Below, one piece after another: positions 42,192 to 51,139 of a DNA stretch of 64,000 nt; position 1 is the first letter of the stretch, and the number at the start of each line of letters is the position of its first letter. Below the pieces are notes generated by a model that saw only the letters and a list, made by a program, of their open reading frames with translations, searched no databases and was not told the origin of the DNA. Position numbers and translations under genes: made by a program. Location of the stretch: NCBI GenBank assembly GCA_937880755.1, contig CALGRX010000002.1:72219-136218 (forward strand), read 5' to 3'. This DNA is from an uncultured Clostridia bacterium. GTDB taxonomy: Bacteria > Bacillota > Clostridia > Christensenellales > UBA3700.

Positions 42192-42341
42192 TTAGAAAGT
42201 AACGTTGAAAATCTTGAGAATTTTGATGATATTATAAAGAGACTGTTCAACTTTGTTGCATTCCCACTCACTTATACGCTGTTGGGTGGTGTTTTTCAAC
42301 TTGGCTAATTGAGCCTGACTCGTTATTATATATATCGTCAA
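42192..42341 (-). pseudogene. Remnant of an XRE-type helix-turn-helix regulator
   Basis: On the minus strand a 49-residue frame reads SQAQLAKLKNTTQQRISEWE followed by NKVEQSLYNIIKILKIFNV. This is the second half of a Cro/C1-type HTH domain (the S-Q-x-x-L-A ... T-x-x-x-I-S-x-W-E ... N-I-I-K-I signature). The first helix and a proper start are missing: upstream only a TTG without a ribosome site is available before the sequence runs into the LRR fragment. It looks like a decayed gene end. Confidence 0.6.
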
Positions 42342-42695
42342 GTGCGGTTGCTAATTGTAATAATTTGGAAGAGGTTACTATTTCTAAAAAATGACGTCTA
42401 TTGGGGATCACGCATTTTTTCGTGTTCTAAGCTTAAAAACATTATTTGCAATGACAATTTAGAATATATCGGAATCGGTGCGTCTAAGAATTGTAATCAA
42501 CTTGATACTATTTCTTTGCCAAATAAAATATCAACAATAAAAAATGACGTATTTATTAATTGTGTTAATTTGAGAGCAATATATTACCAAGGTACTACGT
42601 CTCAATGGAATAGCATTAGTAAAGGATATAATTGCAAAGTAAGCGGTGGAGAATTTTTGGTGTATTGTACTAATGGTAATATTTCAAATAAATAA
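42311..42695 (+). pseudogene. Frameshifted fragment of a BspA-like leucine-rich repeat protein
   Basis: Two to three LRR_5 units can be read. The first, SSAVANCNNLEEVTISK, is in one frame. After a run of six A at 42386-42391 the next units continue in another frame: FSCSKLKNIICNDNLEYIGI, then ISLPNKISTIKNDVFINC, then LRAIYYQGTTSQWNSISKGY. Removing one A would join them. The N-terminal secretion signal and most repeats are absent. An intact short ORF of 128 codons from 42309 is therefore unlikely to be a gene. Confidence 0.7.
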
Positions 42696-42736
42696 TTACT
42701 AATATAATCCACAAATTCTATTAACTGTTATTAATT

Positions 42737-42766
42737 AAAAAACTCGGCAAATTGCCGAGTTTTTTT
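42737..42766. terminator. Bidirectional terminator
   Basis: AAAAAACTCGGC (42737-42748) pairs with GCCGAGTTTTTT (42754-42765). It gives a U-tract on both strands and separates the LRR remnant from the convergent Na/Pi gene. Confidence 0.9.
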
Positions 42767-42795
42767 AATTATATTCATAATTTTTTCAATTATAT

Positions 42796-44502
42796 TTACG
42801 CCTTAGGGGAAGCGAGAACGTGAGTAGTCTTGGTGACTTGCGTGTATTGTTTCATACTCTTGAAGACGTTGAGGATATGGTCGGCGATACGCTCCATATT
42901 GCTGACGAGGGAGAGGAAGACTCCCGCCGACTCGGCGCTACATTGACCGTTGCCGAGGCGAATGAGGTGAGAGCGTTCGAGATTAGCTTTGTAATCGTCG
43001 ACGACTTCTTCGAGGCCTTTGATTGTCTCTTCTTGGGTGATGTCTTGTCTCTCGAAAGCCGACACGACGGCGTCGTAGAGGTTGTCGATAGCGATCTTCA
43101 TATCTTCGACTTCTTTCTTAGCCGTATCGGAGAACTCGGCGTTGTAGTCGATGAGTTCTTGGGTGTATTCCATAATATTTTGCGCATAGTCGCCCACACG
43201 CTCGATATTGGACACAACGTAGTAGTAGGAAGCGCTCTCCTTCTCGCTGATATAGGAGATATGCTCGCTGGATACCTTGATAGTGTATTTGGTGATTGCC
43301 TTGTTGAGGAAGTCGATACGCTTTTCCCTAACGTCAAACAAGGATTTTTGGGACAAGTCCTTATTCTTGACGGCATTGATAGAGAGGTCGAGGTTGTTCT
43401 TGGCAAGGTCTGCCATTGCTAAAATCTCCTTGCGTATCATCATCAACGCGATAGAAGGTGTGGAGAGCAGTCTGTTGTCGATAAATTGGAATTTCTCCGT
43501 CTCGATAATGTCCTTTTGGTCGTCCGCGCTCGACTTTTTGTCGGGTACGATAAGCGTTGCAAGCTTTGGCAATACCTTGACGAAAGGCAGTAGCAACAGA
43601 GTAGTGATAACGTTGAACGCCGTGTGGAACATTGCTATTTGGTTGGCGATAGAGCCGTTGAAAGTGCCCGACATCCAAGTGAAGAAGGTGGTAAACCTGT
43701 CCAAAATCAAGAATACTATAAAGAATAAGAATGAACCGATACAGTTGAAGAGCAAGTGAATAATCGAGGTGCGTTTTGCGTTGACGGTAGAGCCTATGCA
43801 AGCGAGCACTGCCGTGATACACGTGCCGATATTGATACCCAACGTGGTGTAGATAGCGCTCTCAAGACCAATGAGTCCGCTGATACCCATACTGATAATA
43901 ATCGACGTGGTGACGGAAGAACTTTGGATGACCGCAGTGATGACCGCACCAAGAAGCAAAAGCAAAAGTGGGTTGGTGGTAGCGTTGAGCAAGTTGCGTA
44001 CGGCTTCGATTTCGGCAATTTGTTTCATTGCGCTACTCATAACGTCGAGACCGACGAAGAGCACGCCCACACCCGCTATGATAGAGCCTACGTTGCGCAC
44101 GTGCAACTTTTTGGAAGTCTGCATAAATGCGCCAACGCACGCCATTGCCGCAAAAAACGCCGTGATTGGCAAGGATTGGAGCGAAACGATTTGGGCGGTG
44201 ATAGTCGTGCCTATATTGGCGCCCATTATGATAGAAGTGGCTTGAGTGAGCGTCATAACGCCGGCGTTGACGAAGCCCACTATCATGACAGTCGTGGCGG
44301 AAGAACTTTGGATAATCGCCGTCACGCCCGCGCCGACCGCAACGCCCGTAAATCTATTGTTGCTGATTTTGTTGAAAATAGTTTTCAAAGAATTGCCCGC
44401 AACGGCTTCGAGGTTGTCGCCCATAGCTTTGATGCCTATGAGGAACACACCAAGACCGGCAAGCATCATCAAGACGCATTCTAAAATGTCAATAGCACTC
44501 AT
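42796..44502 (-). CDS. Na/Pi cotransporter family protein with PhoU-like domain
   Basis: 568 residues. The first about 320 form two Na_Pi_cotrans repeats with the duplicated QSSSATT and QSSSVTT motifs (GVTAIIQSSSATTVMIVG and VITAVIQSSSVTTSIIISM). The C-terminal about 200 residues form a PhoU-like helical domain. This is the YjbB/NptA layout, implicated in phosphate transport or efflux. It is not beside pst genes. A promoter lies upstream, and a shared terminator lies downstream. Confidence 0.9.
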   Translation of the reverse strand: MSAIDILECVLMMLAGLGVFLIGIKAMGDNLEAVAGNSLKTIFNKISNNRFTGVAVGAGVTAIIQSSSATTVMIVGFVNAGVMTLTQATSIIMGANIGTTITAQIVSLQSLPITAFFAAMACVGAFMQTSKKLHVRNVGSIIAGVGVLFVGLDVMSSAMKQIAEIEAVRNLLNATTNPLLLLLLGAVITAVIQSSSVTTSIIISMGISGLIGLESAIYTTLGINIGTCITAVLACIGSTVNAKRTSIIHLLFNCIGSFLFFIVFLILDRFTTFFTWMSGTFNGSIANQIAMFHTAFNVITTLLLLPFVKVLPKLATLIVPDKKSSADDQKDIIETEKFQFIDNRLLSTPSIALMMIRKEILAMADLAKNNLDLSINAVKNKDLSQKSLFDVREKRIDFLNKAITKYTIKVSSEHISYISEKESASYYYVVSNIERVGDYAQNIMEYTQELIDYNAEFSDTAKKEVEDMKIAIDNLYDAVVSAFERQDITQEETIKGLEEVVDDYKANLERSHLIRLGNGQCSAESAGVFLSLVSNMERIADHILNVFKSMKQYTQVTKTTHVLASPKA

Positions 44503-44588
44503 ATTTTTTCCTCAAAATTCGGCTTTGGACGCCGAACGTATATATCTTGCAAGTTGCAAGAATTAGTAATTGCCAATTATATATTTAT

Positions 44589-44618
44589 TTTATAGCAAAA
44601 TAAAGGCGTAAAAGTCAA
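44589..44618 (-). promoter_or_regulatory. Putative promoter for the Na/Pi gene
   Basis: On the minus strand TTGACT (44618-44613), an 18-base spacer and TATAAA (44594-44589), about 85 bases before the ATG. Confidence 0.5.
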
Positions 44619-44647
44619 ATATATCCGCCTATAAAATAAAAATAAAA

Positions 44648-44677
44648 TTGGACATATTGGTAACAATCATATATAAT
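44648..44677 (+). promoter_or_regulatory. Putative polA promoter
   Basis: TTGGAC (44648-44653), 18 bases, TATAAT (44672-44677). It is divergent from the Na/Pi promoter. Confidence 0.5.
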
Positions 44678-44748
44678 ATAATTATTATCAACTAGCCTAC
44701 GCTATACTCGCCAATACCAAAATTATGGCGGTGAGCACAGAGAGAACT

Positions 44749-47301
44749 ATGACCAGACTCGTTTTGTTGGACTCCAACAGCCTTATCAATCGCGCATATT
44801 ACGCCTTGCCGTATCTTAGCAACAAGGCGGGACAGCCTACGGGCGGAATTTTCGGCTACGTCAATATGCTGATGAAAATCATCGAGCAATATCAACCTAC
44901 TCATATCGTTGCCGTATTCGACCAAAAAGCCCCTACCTTCCGCAAGGCTATGTATCAAGAATACAAAGCCAACCGCAAAGGTATGCCCGACGACCTTGCC
45001 AAGCAACTGACGCCTATGAAAGAGGTGCTCAAGGCTATGAATATCCCTGTTGTTGCCATGGACGGATATGAGGCCGACGATATCATCGGTACCTTTGCTA
45101 AGCGCTACGGCGTGCCAACTTATATCGTGACGGGAGATAGGGACAGTCTGCAACTCATTGACGATACAACCACGGTTTTGCTTACCAAAAAGGGTATTAC
45201 CGAGATAGCTACTTACGATGAAGAGGCGCTGGCGCAAGAGGGGCTTGCTCCGTCGCAGATTATCGACCTCAAGTCGCTGATGGGAGATAGCTCGGATAAT
45301 ATCCCCGGCGTTGCGGGCGTGGGCGAAAAGACTGCCAAAGATTTGCTATCCAAATATGCCACTTTGGACGGAGTGTACGAGCATATCGACGAGATTAAGG
45401 GCAAACTAAAGGAAAAATTGGAAACCAATAAGGATATGGCGTATCTATCCTACAAGTTGGCGACTATAGACGTCAACGTGCCGATTGACTTTGACTTGAA
45501 CGGTGCAGAGGTAAAGCCTTGGGGCGAAAAGGTAAAGGAAAAGTTTAGAGAACTAGAATTTTTTAAATTGATAGCCAAAATAGGCGAAAATACAAGCGTT
45601 GAAGAAAAGACGGAAACGACAAAAGAAGTCGTCTGCGAGGTGGTGGAAATCACCGACCTGCAAGGCTTGCAAACCGCACTCGACCAAGTCAAAGAGCGTA
45701 AAGTTATGGCGCTGAGTCTTGCCGAGGAAGTGTCCCTGTGCGCTAGCGAGCAAAGAGCCTACAAGATAGTAGTGTGCGACAACCTTTTGGGAGAGGGAAT
45801 AGGTTACGGCGAGTTGTTGCAAACAATTAAGCCTTATCTCGAGGACGAGAAAATCAAAAAGTTGCTATTTGACGCTAAGAGCGTGATGCATACGCTTACT
45901 TATGACGGCGTTGGCTTGAAAAATTACGACGACGTTTTGCTCAAAGCCTATCTTTGCAACGCTATTAAGAACTACAAAAATTTATCCGAATTGTCCGACT
46001 CATACCTTGCAAAAAAAGGCGTGGAAAGCGAAGATATCTTTGCCCTCAACGGCTTGCTTGACGAGGAAATGAAGCAAAAAGGTTTGGTGGAACTGTATAA
46101 GGAGATAGAATTGCCACTAGTAGAGGTGTTGTTCGATATGGAAGAGCAAGGCTTTAGAGTGGATAGAAAGGTGCTAGACAATCTCAACCAAAAATTTGGC
46201 GAAGAAATAGACGAGTTGAGCAAGGAAATAATCTCGCTTGCAGGCAAGTCCTTTAACATCAACTCTACCAAGCAACTTGCTAGCGTATTGTTCGAGGAAC
46301 TAGGACTCAAAGGTGGAAAAAAGACCAAGACGGGATATTCTACCAACAGCGAAGTGTTGGAAGGGCTGAAAGACGCTCACCCTATTATTCCGATGATTTT
46401 GCGATATAGAGAACTCACCAAGCTCAAATCCACATATTTGGACGGGCTTATTCCGCTCATTGACTCCAAGGGCTACGTGCATACCGTATTCAAGCAAACC
46501 GTGACGGCTACGGGTAGATTGTCGTCTACCGAGCCTAATCTGCAAAATATACCCGTCAGAAGACCCGAGGGCAAGCAAATAAGGAAAATGTACATCGCGG
46601 GAGAGGGTAACGCTCTCGTGTGTGCCGATTATTCGCAAATAGAACTAAGATTGATGGCGCACCTCAGCGGTGATAAGACTATGATAGACGCCTTCAACAA
46701 CGGCGTGGATATTCACGCAACTACGGCTTCGCAAGTGATGGGCGTACCTCTTAGCAAGGTCGACTCGGATATGCGTAGACAAGCCAAAGCAGTCAACTTC
46801 GGCATCATCTACGGCATTAGCGACTACGGACTATCCAACGACCTGTCTATACCCGTATGGAAGGCGAGGGACTTTATCAACAAATACTTCGAGAAGTATC
46901 CAAACGTCAAAAGGTTTACCGAGGAATGCGTGAGCAACGCAAGTAGGGACGGATATATCACCACTATGTACGGCAGAAGAAGAGATATACCCGAGCTGTC
47001 GGCAAGTAATCATAATATCAGAAGTTTCGGCGAGCGTATCGCTATGAATATGCCGTTGCAAGGTAGCGCCAGCGATATAATCAAGATAGCGATGCTGAGG
47101 GTTTACGAAGCACTCGAAAAAGAGGGTTTGAAGGCAAAACTTATAATGCAAGTGCACGACGAGCTTATCGTAGATACGCCTTTGGGCGAGGTGGAAAAGG
47201 TGCAAAAATTGATGAAAGATTGTATGGAAAACGTGTGCAATCTAAGCGTCAAACTCGCAGCCGAAGTCGGCGTGGGTGAAAATTGGTTGGAGGCTAAGTG
47301 A
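44749..47301 (+). CDS. polA: DNA polymerase I
   Basis: 850 residues in three parts. The 5'-nuclease domain has LVLLDSNSLINRAYYAL, GYEADDIIGT and MGDSSDNIPGVAGVGEKTA. The 3'-5' exonuclease-like domain has lost the first catalytic DxE (MALSLAEEVSL in its place), so proofreading is probably absent, as in several Gram-positive PolA proteins. The polymerase domain has DYSQIELRLMAHLSGD, RRQAKAVNFGIIYG and QVHDELI. I chose the second ATG (44749), which fits the family N-terminus; 44725 is possible. coaE overlaps its stop. Confidence 0.95.
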   Translation: MTRLVLLDSNSLINRAYYALPYLSNKAGQPTGGIFGYVNMLMKIIEQYQPTHIVAVFDQKAPTFRKAMYQEYKANRKGMPDDLAKQLTPMKEVLKAMNIPVVAMDGYEADDIIGTFAKRYGVPTYIVTGDRDSLQLIDDTTTVLLTKKGITEIATYDEEALAQEGLAPSQIIDLKSLMGDSSDNIPGVAGVGEKTAKDLLSKYATLDGVYEHIDEIKGKLKEKLETNKDMAYLSYKLATIDVNVPIDFDLNGAEVKPWGEKVKEKFRELEFFKLIAKIGENTSVEEKTETTKEVVCEVVEITDLQGLQTALDQVKERKVMALSLAEEVSLCASEQRAYKIVVCDNLLGEGIGYGELLQTIKPYLEDEKIKKLLFDAKSVMHTLTYDGVGLKNYDDVLLKAYLCNAIKNYKNLSELSDSYLAKKGVESEDIFALNGLLDEEMKQKGLVELYKEIELPLVEVLFDMEEQGFRVDRKVLDNLNQKFGEEIDELSKEIISLAGKSFNINSTKQLASVLFEELGLKGGKKTKTGYSTNSEVLEGLKDAHPIIPMILRYRELTKLKSTYLDGLIPLIDSKGYVHTVFKQTVTATGRLSSTEPNLQNIPVRRPEGKQIRKMYIAGEGNALVCADYSQIELRLMAHLSGDKTMIDAFNNGVDIHATTASQVMGVPLSKVDSDMRRQAKAVNFGIIYGISDYGLSNDLSIPVWKARDFINKYFEKYPNVKRFTEECVSNASRDGYITTMYGRRRDIPELSASNHNIRSFGERIAMNMPLQGSASDIIKIAMLRVYEALEKEGLKAKLIMQVHDELIVDTPLGEVEKVQKLMKDCMENVCNLSVKLAAEVGVGENWLEAK

Positions 47302-47870
47302 TGAAGGTTGCGATAATAGGTAACATAGGTAGCGGAAAATCCACCGTGGCACGATATATCGCAAGCAAAGGAAGAGTCGTCCTCGACTGCGACGTTATTG
47401 CCAAAGAGGTGATGAGCGATAGTATAATCAAAGCGCAAATTGCCAAGGCTCTCGGCGTGAGCGAGAGGATGGTGGGTGATAAAGAGGCGCTATCACAGGC
47501 TATCTTCGGCGACGAAAATAAGCGTAATGCTCTCAACTCAATCGTACATAACGCCGTCAAAATTCGTCTGATAGAGCTGGCTAGTGGACAAGAAGAGACC
47601 TTCGTCGAAGTGTCTGTATACGTTGGAAGTGTGCTAGAAGGATTCTTTGACAAGGTGATTGGCGTGGTATGTGACGAGTTTATACGCATAGAGAGGGTAA
47701 TGGCAAGAAGCGGTTATTCTTTGGAAAGAACCAAGACTATTATTGCAGCCCAACCTAGCGACGAAACAATAAGTAGACTTAGCGATTGGACGATAATCAA
47801 TCAAGGAAGCGAAGCAGAATTGTATAGTCAAATCGATAGCGTGCTGGATACGCTTGAAAGTAAAAAATAA
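47301..47870 (+). CDS. coaE: Dephospho-CoA kinase
   Basis: 189 residues. CoaE phosphorylates dephospho-CoA in the last step of coenzyme A synthesis. The P-loop GNIGSGKSTVARYIASKG and the following DCDVIAKEV are diagnostic. RVMARSGYSLERTKTIIAAQ is the lid region. The start overlaps the polA stop (TGATG), with TTGGAGG upstream; the polA-coaE pairing is common in Firmicutes. Confidence 0.92.
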   Translation: MKVAIIGNIGSGKSTVARYIASKGRVVLDCDVIAKEVMSDSIIKAQIAKALGVSERMVGDKEALSQAIFGDENKRNALNSIVHNAVKIRLIELASGQEETFVEVSVYVGSVLEGFFDKVIGVVCDEFIRIERVMARSGYSLERTKTIIAAQPSDETISRLSDWTIINQGSEAELYSQIDSVLDTLESKK

Positions 47871-47875
47871 CATTG

Positions 47876-47900
47876 AGGCTTTGGTTATCAAAGCCTTTTG
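47876..47900 (+). terminator. Terminator after coaE
   Basis: AGGCTTTG (47876-47883), loop GTTAT, CAAAGCCT (47889-47896), then TTT. Confidence 0.8.
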
Positions 47901-48020
47901 TTGTACTCAATACTTTTTAAACTCATTTTCAAAAGTATTATATTGATAATCTATGATTATATAAATTGTATATTTAAGTAAAAATCGAAAAAATTTAGTG
48001 CCTTTGGATAAAATTGGACA

Positions 48021-48157
48021 GTCAAAGCCCGAGATTCGAGAGATGTGCCCCGCCGCAAGATGAGGCGAGGGGAGCAAAAAGAGCTAAAAGGCTACTGCCG
48101 ACAACTTGTACGAAGGACAAAGTATATTGGAGACGAAAATCGGGGCTTGGTATTGAC
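48021..48157 (+). ncRNA. Candidate structured RNA of about 137 bases, family unknown
   Basis: An outer stem is formed by GTCAA (48021-48025) with TTGAC (48153-48157) and by AAGCCC (48025-48030) with GGGCTT (48142-48147), extended by ATTCG / CGAAAAT. Inside are three local hairpins: a strong one CCCCGCC / GGC-GA-GGGG (48048-48072), GGC/GCC around TACT (48090-48099), and ACTTGT / ACAAAGT (48105-48123). The block is clearly more GC-rich than its flanks. I could not match it to 6S, SRP, tmRNA, RNase P or a riboswitch. The strand shown is an assumption: the pairing alone allows either. Confidence 0.5.
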
Positions 48158-48465
48158 TTAAAAATAACGTTGTGCTAATATAGATTAAAATATTGCGGGT
48201 GCGCGTGAAATATCGAAATCGGGTAAGCGTAAATGCCAAATAATCGAGCGTTGAAAACGGTGCTTTTGGAAAACTATATATTTATAAGAAGTTTCGGCAC
48301 TTGGCGTAGAAACCTTGTATTTGATTATGTCAACTCGAGGTAGCGTATACGTTGGTAGTGCGTACTCCCGGTAACTGAGAATAATAACTATATTAAAACA
48401 AATCATATTGCACGATATGCACCAATAATAATTGTAAGATACGTCGTCGCGTAAGAGGAAGTGAT
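48158..48465. other. Gene-free stretch before the YitT gene
   Basis: No supportable gene; a 73-codon frame on the minus strand (48185-48406) has no ribosome site or recognisable features. Confidence 0.4.
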
Positions 48466-49557
48466 ATGGAAGATCAAGATATGAACAAATACTTAGATTG
48501 TAAGACGCACGTCGTTGAGGATGACGGCGAATTTATTGCCACCGATATCGACAAAAAGTCTGAAGTCGATACCAACGTTATGACTTCAAAAAAACCTATC
48601 GCAAAGAAGCATTATATCAATAACAAGGTCAAAAAGGGAGAGAATAGGGTCAATTTGAGCCAAGTGCTCGGCAAGTTTTCTCCTTTCAATTTTTTGATGT
48701 TGACTATCGCAGGTATCGTCAACGCTACGGGCGTGACGCTCTTTCTCACCCCGGTAAGTCTATACGACGGCGGTATATCGGGCACGTCGTTTTTGCTTTC
48801 GCAGATTGCGGGAGTGCCTTTGAGCGTGTTTTTGATTGCTCTCAACTTGCCGTTTTTTATATTCGGCTTCAAGAAAATGGGCGTTAGGTTCGTCGTGTAT
48901 TCGTTGTATGCAATAGGCGTGTATTCCTTGTTTTCTTATCTATATCAATACGTCTTTGGCATCAACTTCGAGTTTGGATCGCCTTTGGTGGGACGAGAGA
49001 TGATTTTGTGTGCCGTGTTTGGCGGTATCGTGTCGGGTATAGGTAGCGGACTGACTATCCGTAGCGGAGGAGCTATTGACGGAATAGAGGTTGCGGCGGT
49101 GGTTTTTGCCAAAAAAATCGGCTTGACGGTGGGTACGTTCGTAATGATTTACAACGCCATAGTCTATATCGTGGCAGGAGCGTTGATGCACAATTGGGTG
49201 CTGTCGCTTTATTCTATCGTGTCGTACGCCGTGGGTCTAAAGGCGGTCGACTTCGTCGTGGACGGCTTGGATAGAGCAAAATCAGCATTTATCATCACTG
49301 ACAAATGTCAGGACGTAGCCGACGCTTTGTCTAAGGAATTTAGACGAGGTATAACGGTGATGAAAGCCAAAGGACACTATTCTCAGACCGATAAAACCGT
49401 CATCTATTGCGTGGTCAATAGATTTGAAGTGGGCAAGCTCAAAGCAATCGTGGGAGCAATCGACACGCGAGCGTTCGTTGCAATAAGTGACGTCAGCGAT
49501 TCTTTGGGTAGTAGCGTAAGACTGAGAAGTAAAAAAGAGAGAAATAATAGTAAATAA
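48466..49557 (+). CDS. YitT family membrane protein
   Basis: 363 residues. A charged N-terminal tail of about 70 residues is followed by five or six helices (DUF161) with GGISGTSFLLSQIAGVPLSV and SGIGSGLTIRSGGAIDGIEV, then a soluble DUF2179 domain (DRAKSAFIITDKCQDVADAL, YSQTDKTVIYCVVNR). The family's function is not known. The long N-terminal tail is unusual. AGAGGAAGTG precedes the ATG. Confidence 0.88.
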   Translation: MEDQDMNKYLDCKTHVVEDDGEFIATDIDKKSEVDTNVMTSKKPIAKKHYINNKVKKGENRVNLSQVLGKFSPFNFLMLTIAGIVNATGVTLFLTPVSLYDGGISGTSFLLSQIAGVPLSVFLIALNLPFFIFGFKKMGVRFVVYSLYAIGVYSLFSYLYQYVFGINFEFGSPLVGREMILCAVFGGIVSGIGSGLTIRSGGAIDGIEVAAVVFAKKIGLTVGTFVMIYNAIVYIVAGALMHNWVLSLYSIVSYAVGLKAVDFVVDGLDRAKSAFIITDKCQDVADALSKEFRRGITVMKAKGHYSQTDKTVIYCVVNRFEVGKLKAIVGAIDTRAFVAISDVSDSLGSSVRLRSKKERNNSK

Positions 49558-49607
49558 AGCGACTTTGCTTCTTGAGCAAAATTTGTGTAAAGTTGACGCG
49601 AATAATA

Positions 49608-49636
49608 TTGAACTTGGTCGTAAAAAATATTATACT
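49608..49636 (+). promoter_or_regulatory. Putative promoter for the YugP-like gene
   Basis: TTGAAC (49608-49613), 17 bases, TATACT (49631-49636), about 100 bases before the start codon. Confidence 0.5.
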
Positions 49637-49738
49637 TAATCAAAATCCTATTATGAAACGCATAAATCAAGCCAAAATATAATAGAAACCCCGTGGTATG
49701 AAAGAGTTGGCAGATTGCGGAAAATAAGGAGACTCGAT

Positions 49739-50473
49739 ATGTATTTGCAAGATTATTTTTGGTTTTTGGGAGCATTGGCAATATGTATGCTAATCAGTTT
49801 CGTTGCTAGTAGCAGGGTAAGCAAGACTTTTGCCAAATACGACGAAGTAGTGGCATCGTCCAATATGACGGGTTACGACACCGTCGTGCGCTTGATGAAA
49901 AGCAACGACATTTACGATATTTCTATCGGGAAAATTAGCGGAAAATTGTCCGACAACTTCAACCCTAAGGCAAGAATGATTAATCTATCCGATAGCACCT
50001 ACGGTAGCAATTCCGTTGCGGCGGTTGCAGTTGCGGCACACGAAATGGGACACGTTTTGCAAGAGAGAAGAGGTTACGTTTTTTATAAAATCAGAACGGC
50101 TCTGGTACCCGTAGTCAACTTCGGGACACGATTGTCGCTTCCGCTCGTGTTGGTTGGTCTGGTTATCGATTTGCTCATCAATTCGACAACGGCAGGCATA
50201 GGCTTCTATATCGCGATGGTGGGCGTCATTCTCTACGGCGGTTCGTTTTTGTTTACTTTGATTACTTTGCCGGTAGAATTTAACGCAAGTAGAAGGGCAA
50301 AGAGAATGCTACTCGAAGAGGGAATATTGAACGAAGACGAAGTCGAAGGAGCAAGCAAGGTGTTGAGTGCGGCGGCTATGACTTACGTTGCGTCGTCTTT
50401 GGTTTCGCTATTGTACTTTTTGAGATTTTTCGTGTACGTGTTGACCTTGTTCGGCAGAAGAAACAATCGTTGA
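49739..50473 (+). CDS. YugP family membrane zinc metallopeptidase
   Basis: 244 residues with an N-terminal membrane helix, the zinc motif HEMGH in VAVAAHEMGHVLQERRGY, and two or three further hydrophobic segments. This is the YugP (Zn_peptidase_2) pattern. The true start is the ATG at 49739 after AAGGAG; an earlier in-frame start lacks a ribosome site. The substrate is unknown. Confidence 0.9.
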   Translation: MYLQDYFWFLGALAICMLISFVASSRVSKTFAKYDEVVASSNMTGYDTVVRLMKSNDIYDISIGKISGKLSDNFNPKARMINLSDSTYGSNSVAAVAVAAHEMGHVLQERRGYVFYKIRTALVPVVNFGTRLSLPLVLVGLVIDLLINSTTAGIGFYIAMVGVILYGGSFLFTLITLPVEFNASRRAKRMLLEEGILNEDEVEGASKVLSAAAMTYVASSLVSLLYFLRFFVYVLTLFGRRNNR

Positions 50474-50555
50474 TATGATTATTTGACATATAATAGCATC
50501 GATTAAACTTGGTATATCAAATAAAATTATAAGCATATTAACTAATCTAAACTAT

Positions 50556-50798
50556 ATGAGTAAGTATCAACGTCTTTGGGAATTTGTAAGCAAACAAAAT
50601 AGCGATAAGTTAGTATTGACCTTTGCCGAGATAGAAAAAATCTCGGGAACGCCTATAGACCATTCTTTTTTGAATTGTAAAAAAGAATTGTCGGACTACG
50701 GCTATACGGTGGGCAAAATATCTTTGAAAAATCAAACCGTCGACTTTGAGAGAATTGTTGATAGCAAATTGGCAAACGTAAATAAAAACAATAAGTGA
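50556..50798 (+). CDS. Small DUF7662-like protein
   Basis: 80 residues. SKYQRLWEFVSKQNSDKLVL and TFAEIEKISGTPIDHSFLNC resemble small proteins of the 'KYxxLxxxL ... LTFxEIExIxGxxLP' type (DUF7662-like). No function is known. The ribosome site is absent or weak. The frame ends 159 bases before the tRNA gene. Confidence 0.55.
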   Translation: MSKYQRLWEFVSKQNSDKLVLTFAEIEKISGTPIDHSFLNCKKELSDYGYTVGKISLKNQTVDFERIVDSKLANVNKNNK

Positions 50799-50909
50799 AA
50801 AATCGAGATCACTTCTTACAACGACATTCAGCGTTTCAAATTTTCAAAAACCATCGACTATTTCATACAAAGTTTTGTAGAGAAAAAGTAAAAATATTGT
50901 CGTTATTGA

Positions 50910-50938
50910 GTTGACAAAGGCACAAGTTTGGTTTATTA
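50910..50938 (+). promoter_or_regulatory. Putative tRNA-Leu promoter
   Basis: TTGACA (50910-50915), 17 bases, TATTAT (50933-50938), ending 18 bases before the tRNA. Confidence 0.65.
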
Positions 50939-50956
50939 TACTATTGCTAAATAAAT

Positions 50957-51039
50957 GCGGACATGGCGGAATTGGCAGACGCGTACGTTTGAGGGGCGTA
51001 TGGGAGACCATCCGGGTTCAAGTCCCGGTGCCCGCACCA
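50957..51039 (+). tRNA. tRNA-Leu (anticodon GAG)
   Basis: An 83-base class II tRNA with encoded CCA. The anticodon loop is TTGAGGG closed by TACGT/GCGTA, giving GAG. A short variable arm (TGGGAGACCA) and the T arm CCGGG-TTCAAGT-CCCGG follow. The acceptor is GCGGACA with TGCCCGC, so position 5 (A) faces position 68 (C), a mismatch; all other acceptor pairs are canonical. Confidence 0.93.
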
Positions 51040-51040
51040 C

Positions 51041-51073
51041 AAAAAATAGGAGCAAATTTTGCTCCTATTTTTT
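51041..51073 (+). terminator. Terminator after tRNA-Leu
   Basis: AAAAAATAGGAGC (51041-51053) pairs with GCTCCTATTTTTT (51061-51073), a 13-bp stem ending in a T-tract. Confidence 0.92.
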
Positions 51074-51139
51074 GTGACGTGGCACACACCGAGTTGAGCC
51101 TAACGAGCATAGCGAGTGCAACTAAAAGAGGTATTATTT

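Noticed and set aside
43756..44484. Plus-strand open frame of 242 codons opposite the Na/Pi transporter
   Set aside because: It is a low-complexity Asp/Arg/His/Thr-rich shadow of the duplicated QSSS-containing membrane gene, without a ribosome site.
48021..48157. 6S RNA, SRP RNA, RNase P RNA or tmRNA
   Set aside because: The multi-branched fold lacks the single long bulged hairpin of 6S, and none of the conserved SRP, RNase P or tmRNA sequence words is present.
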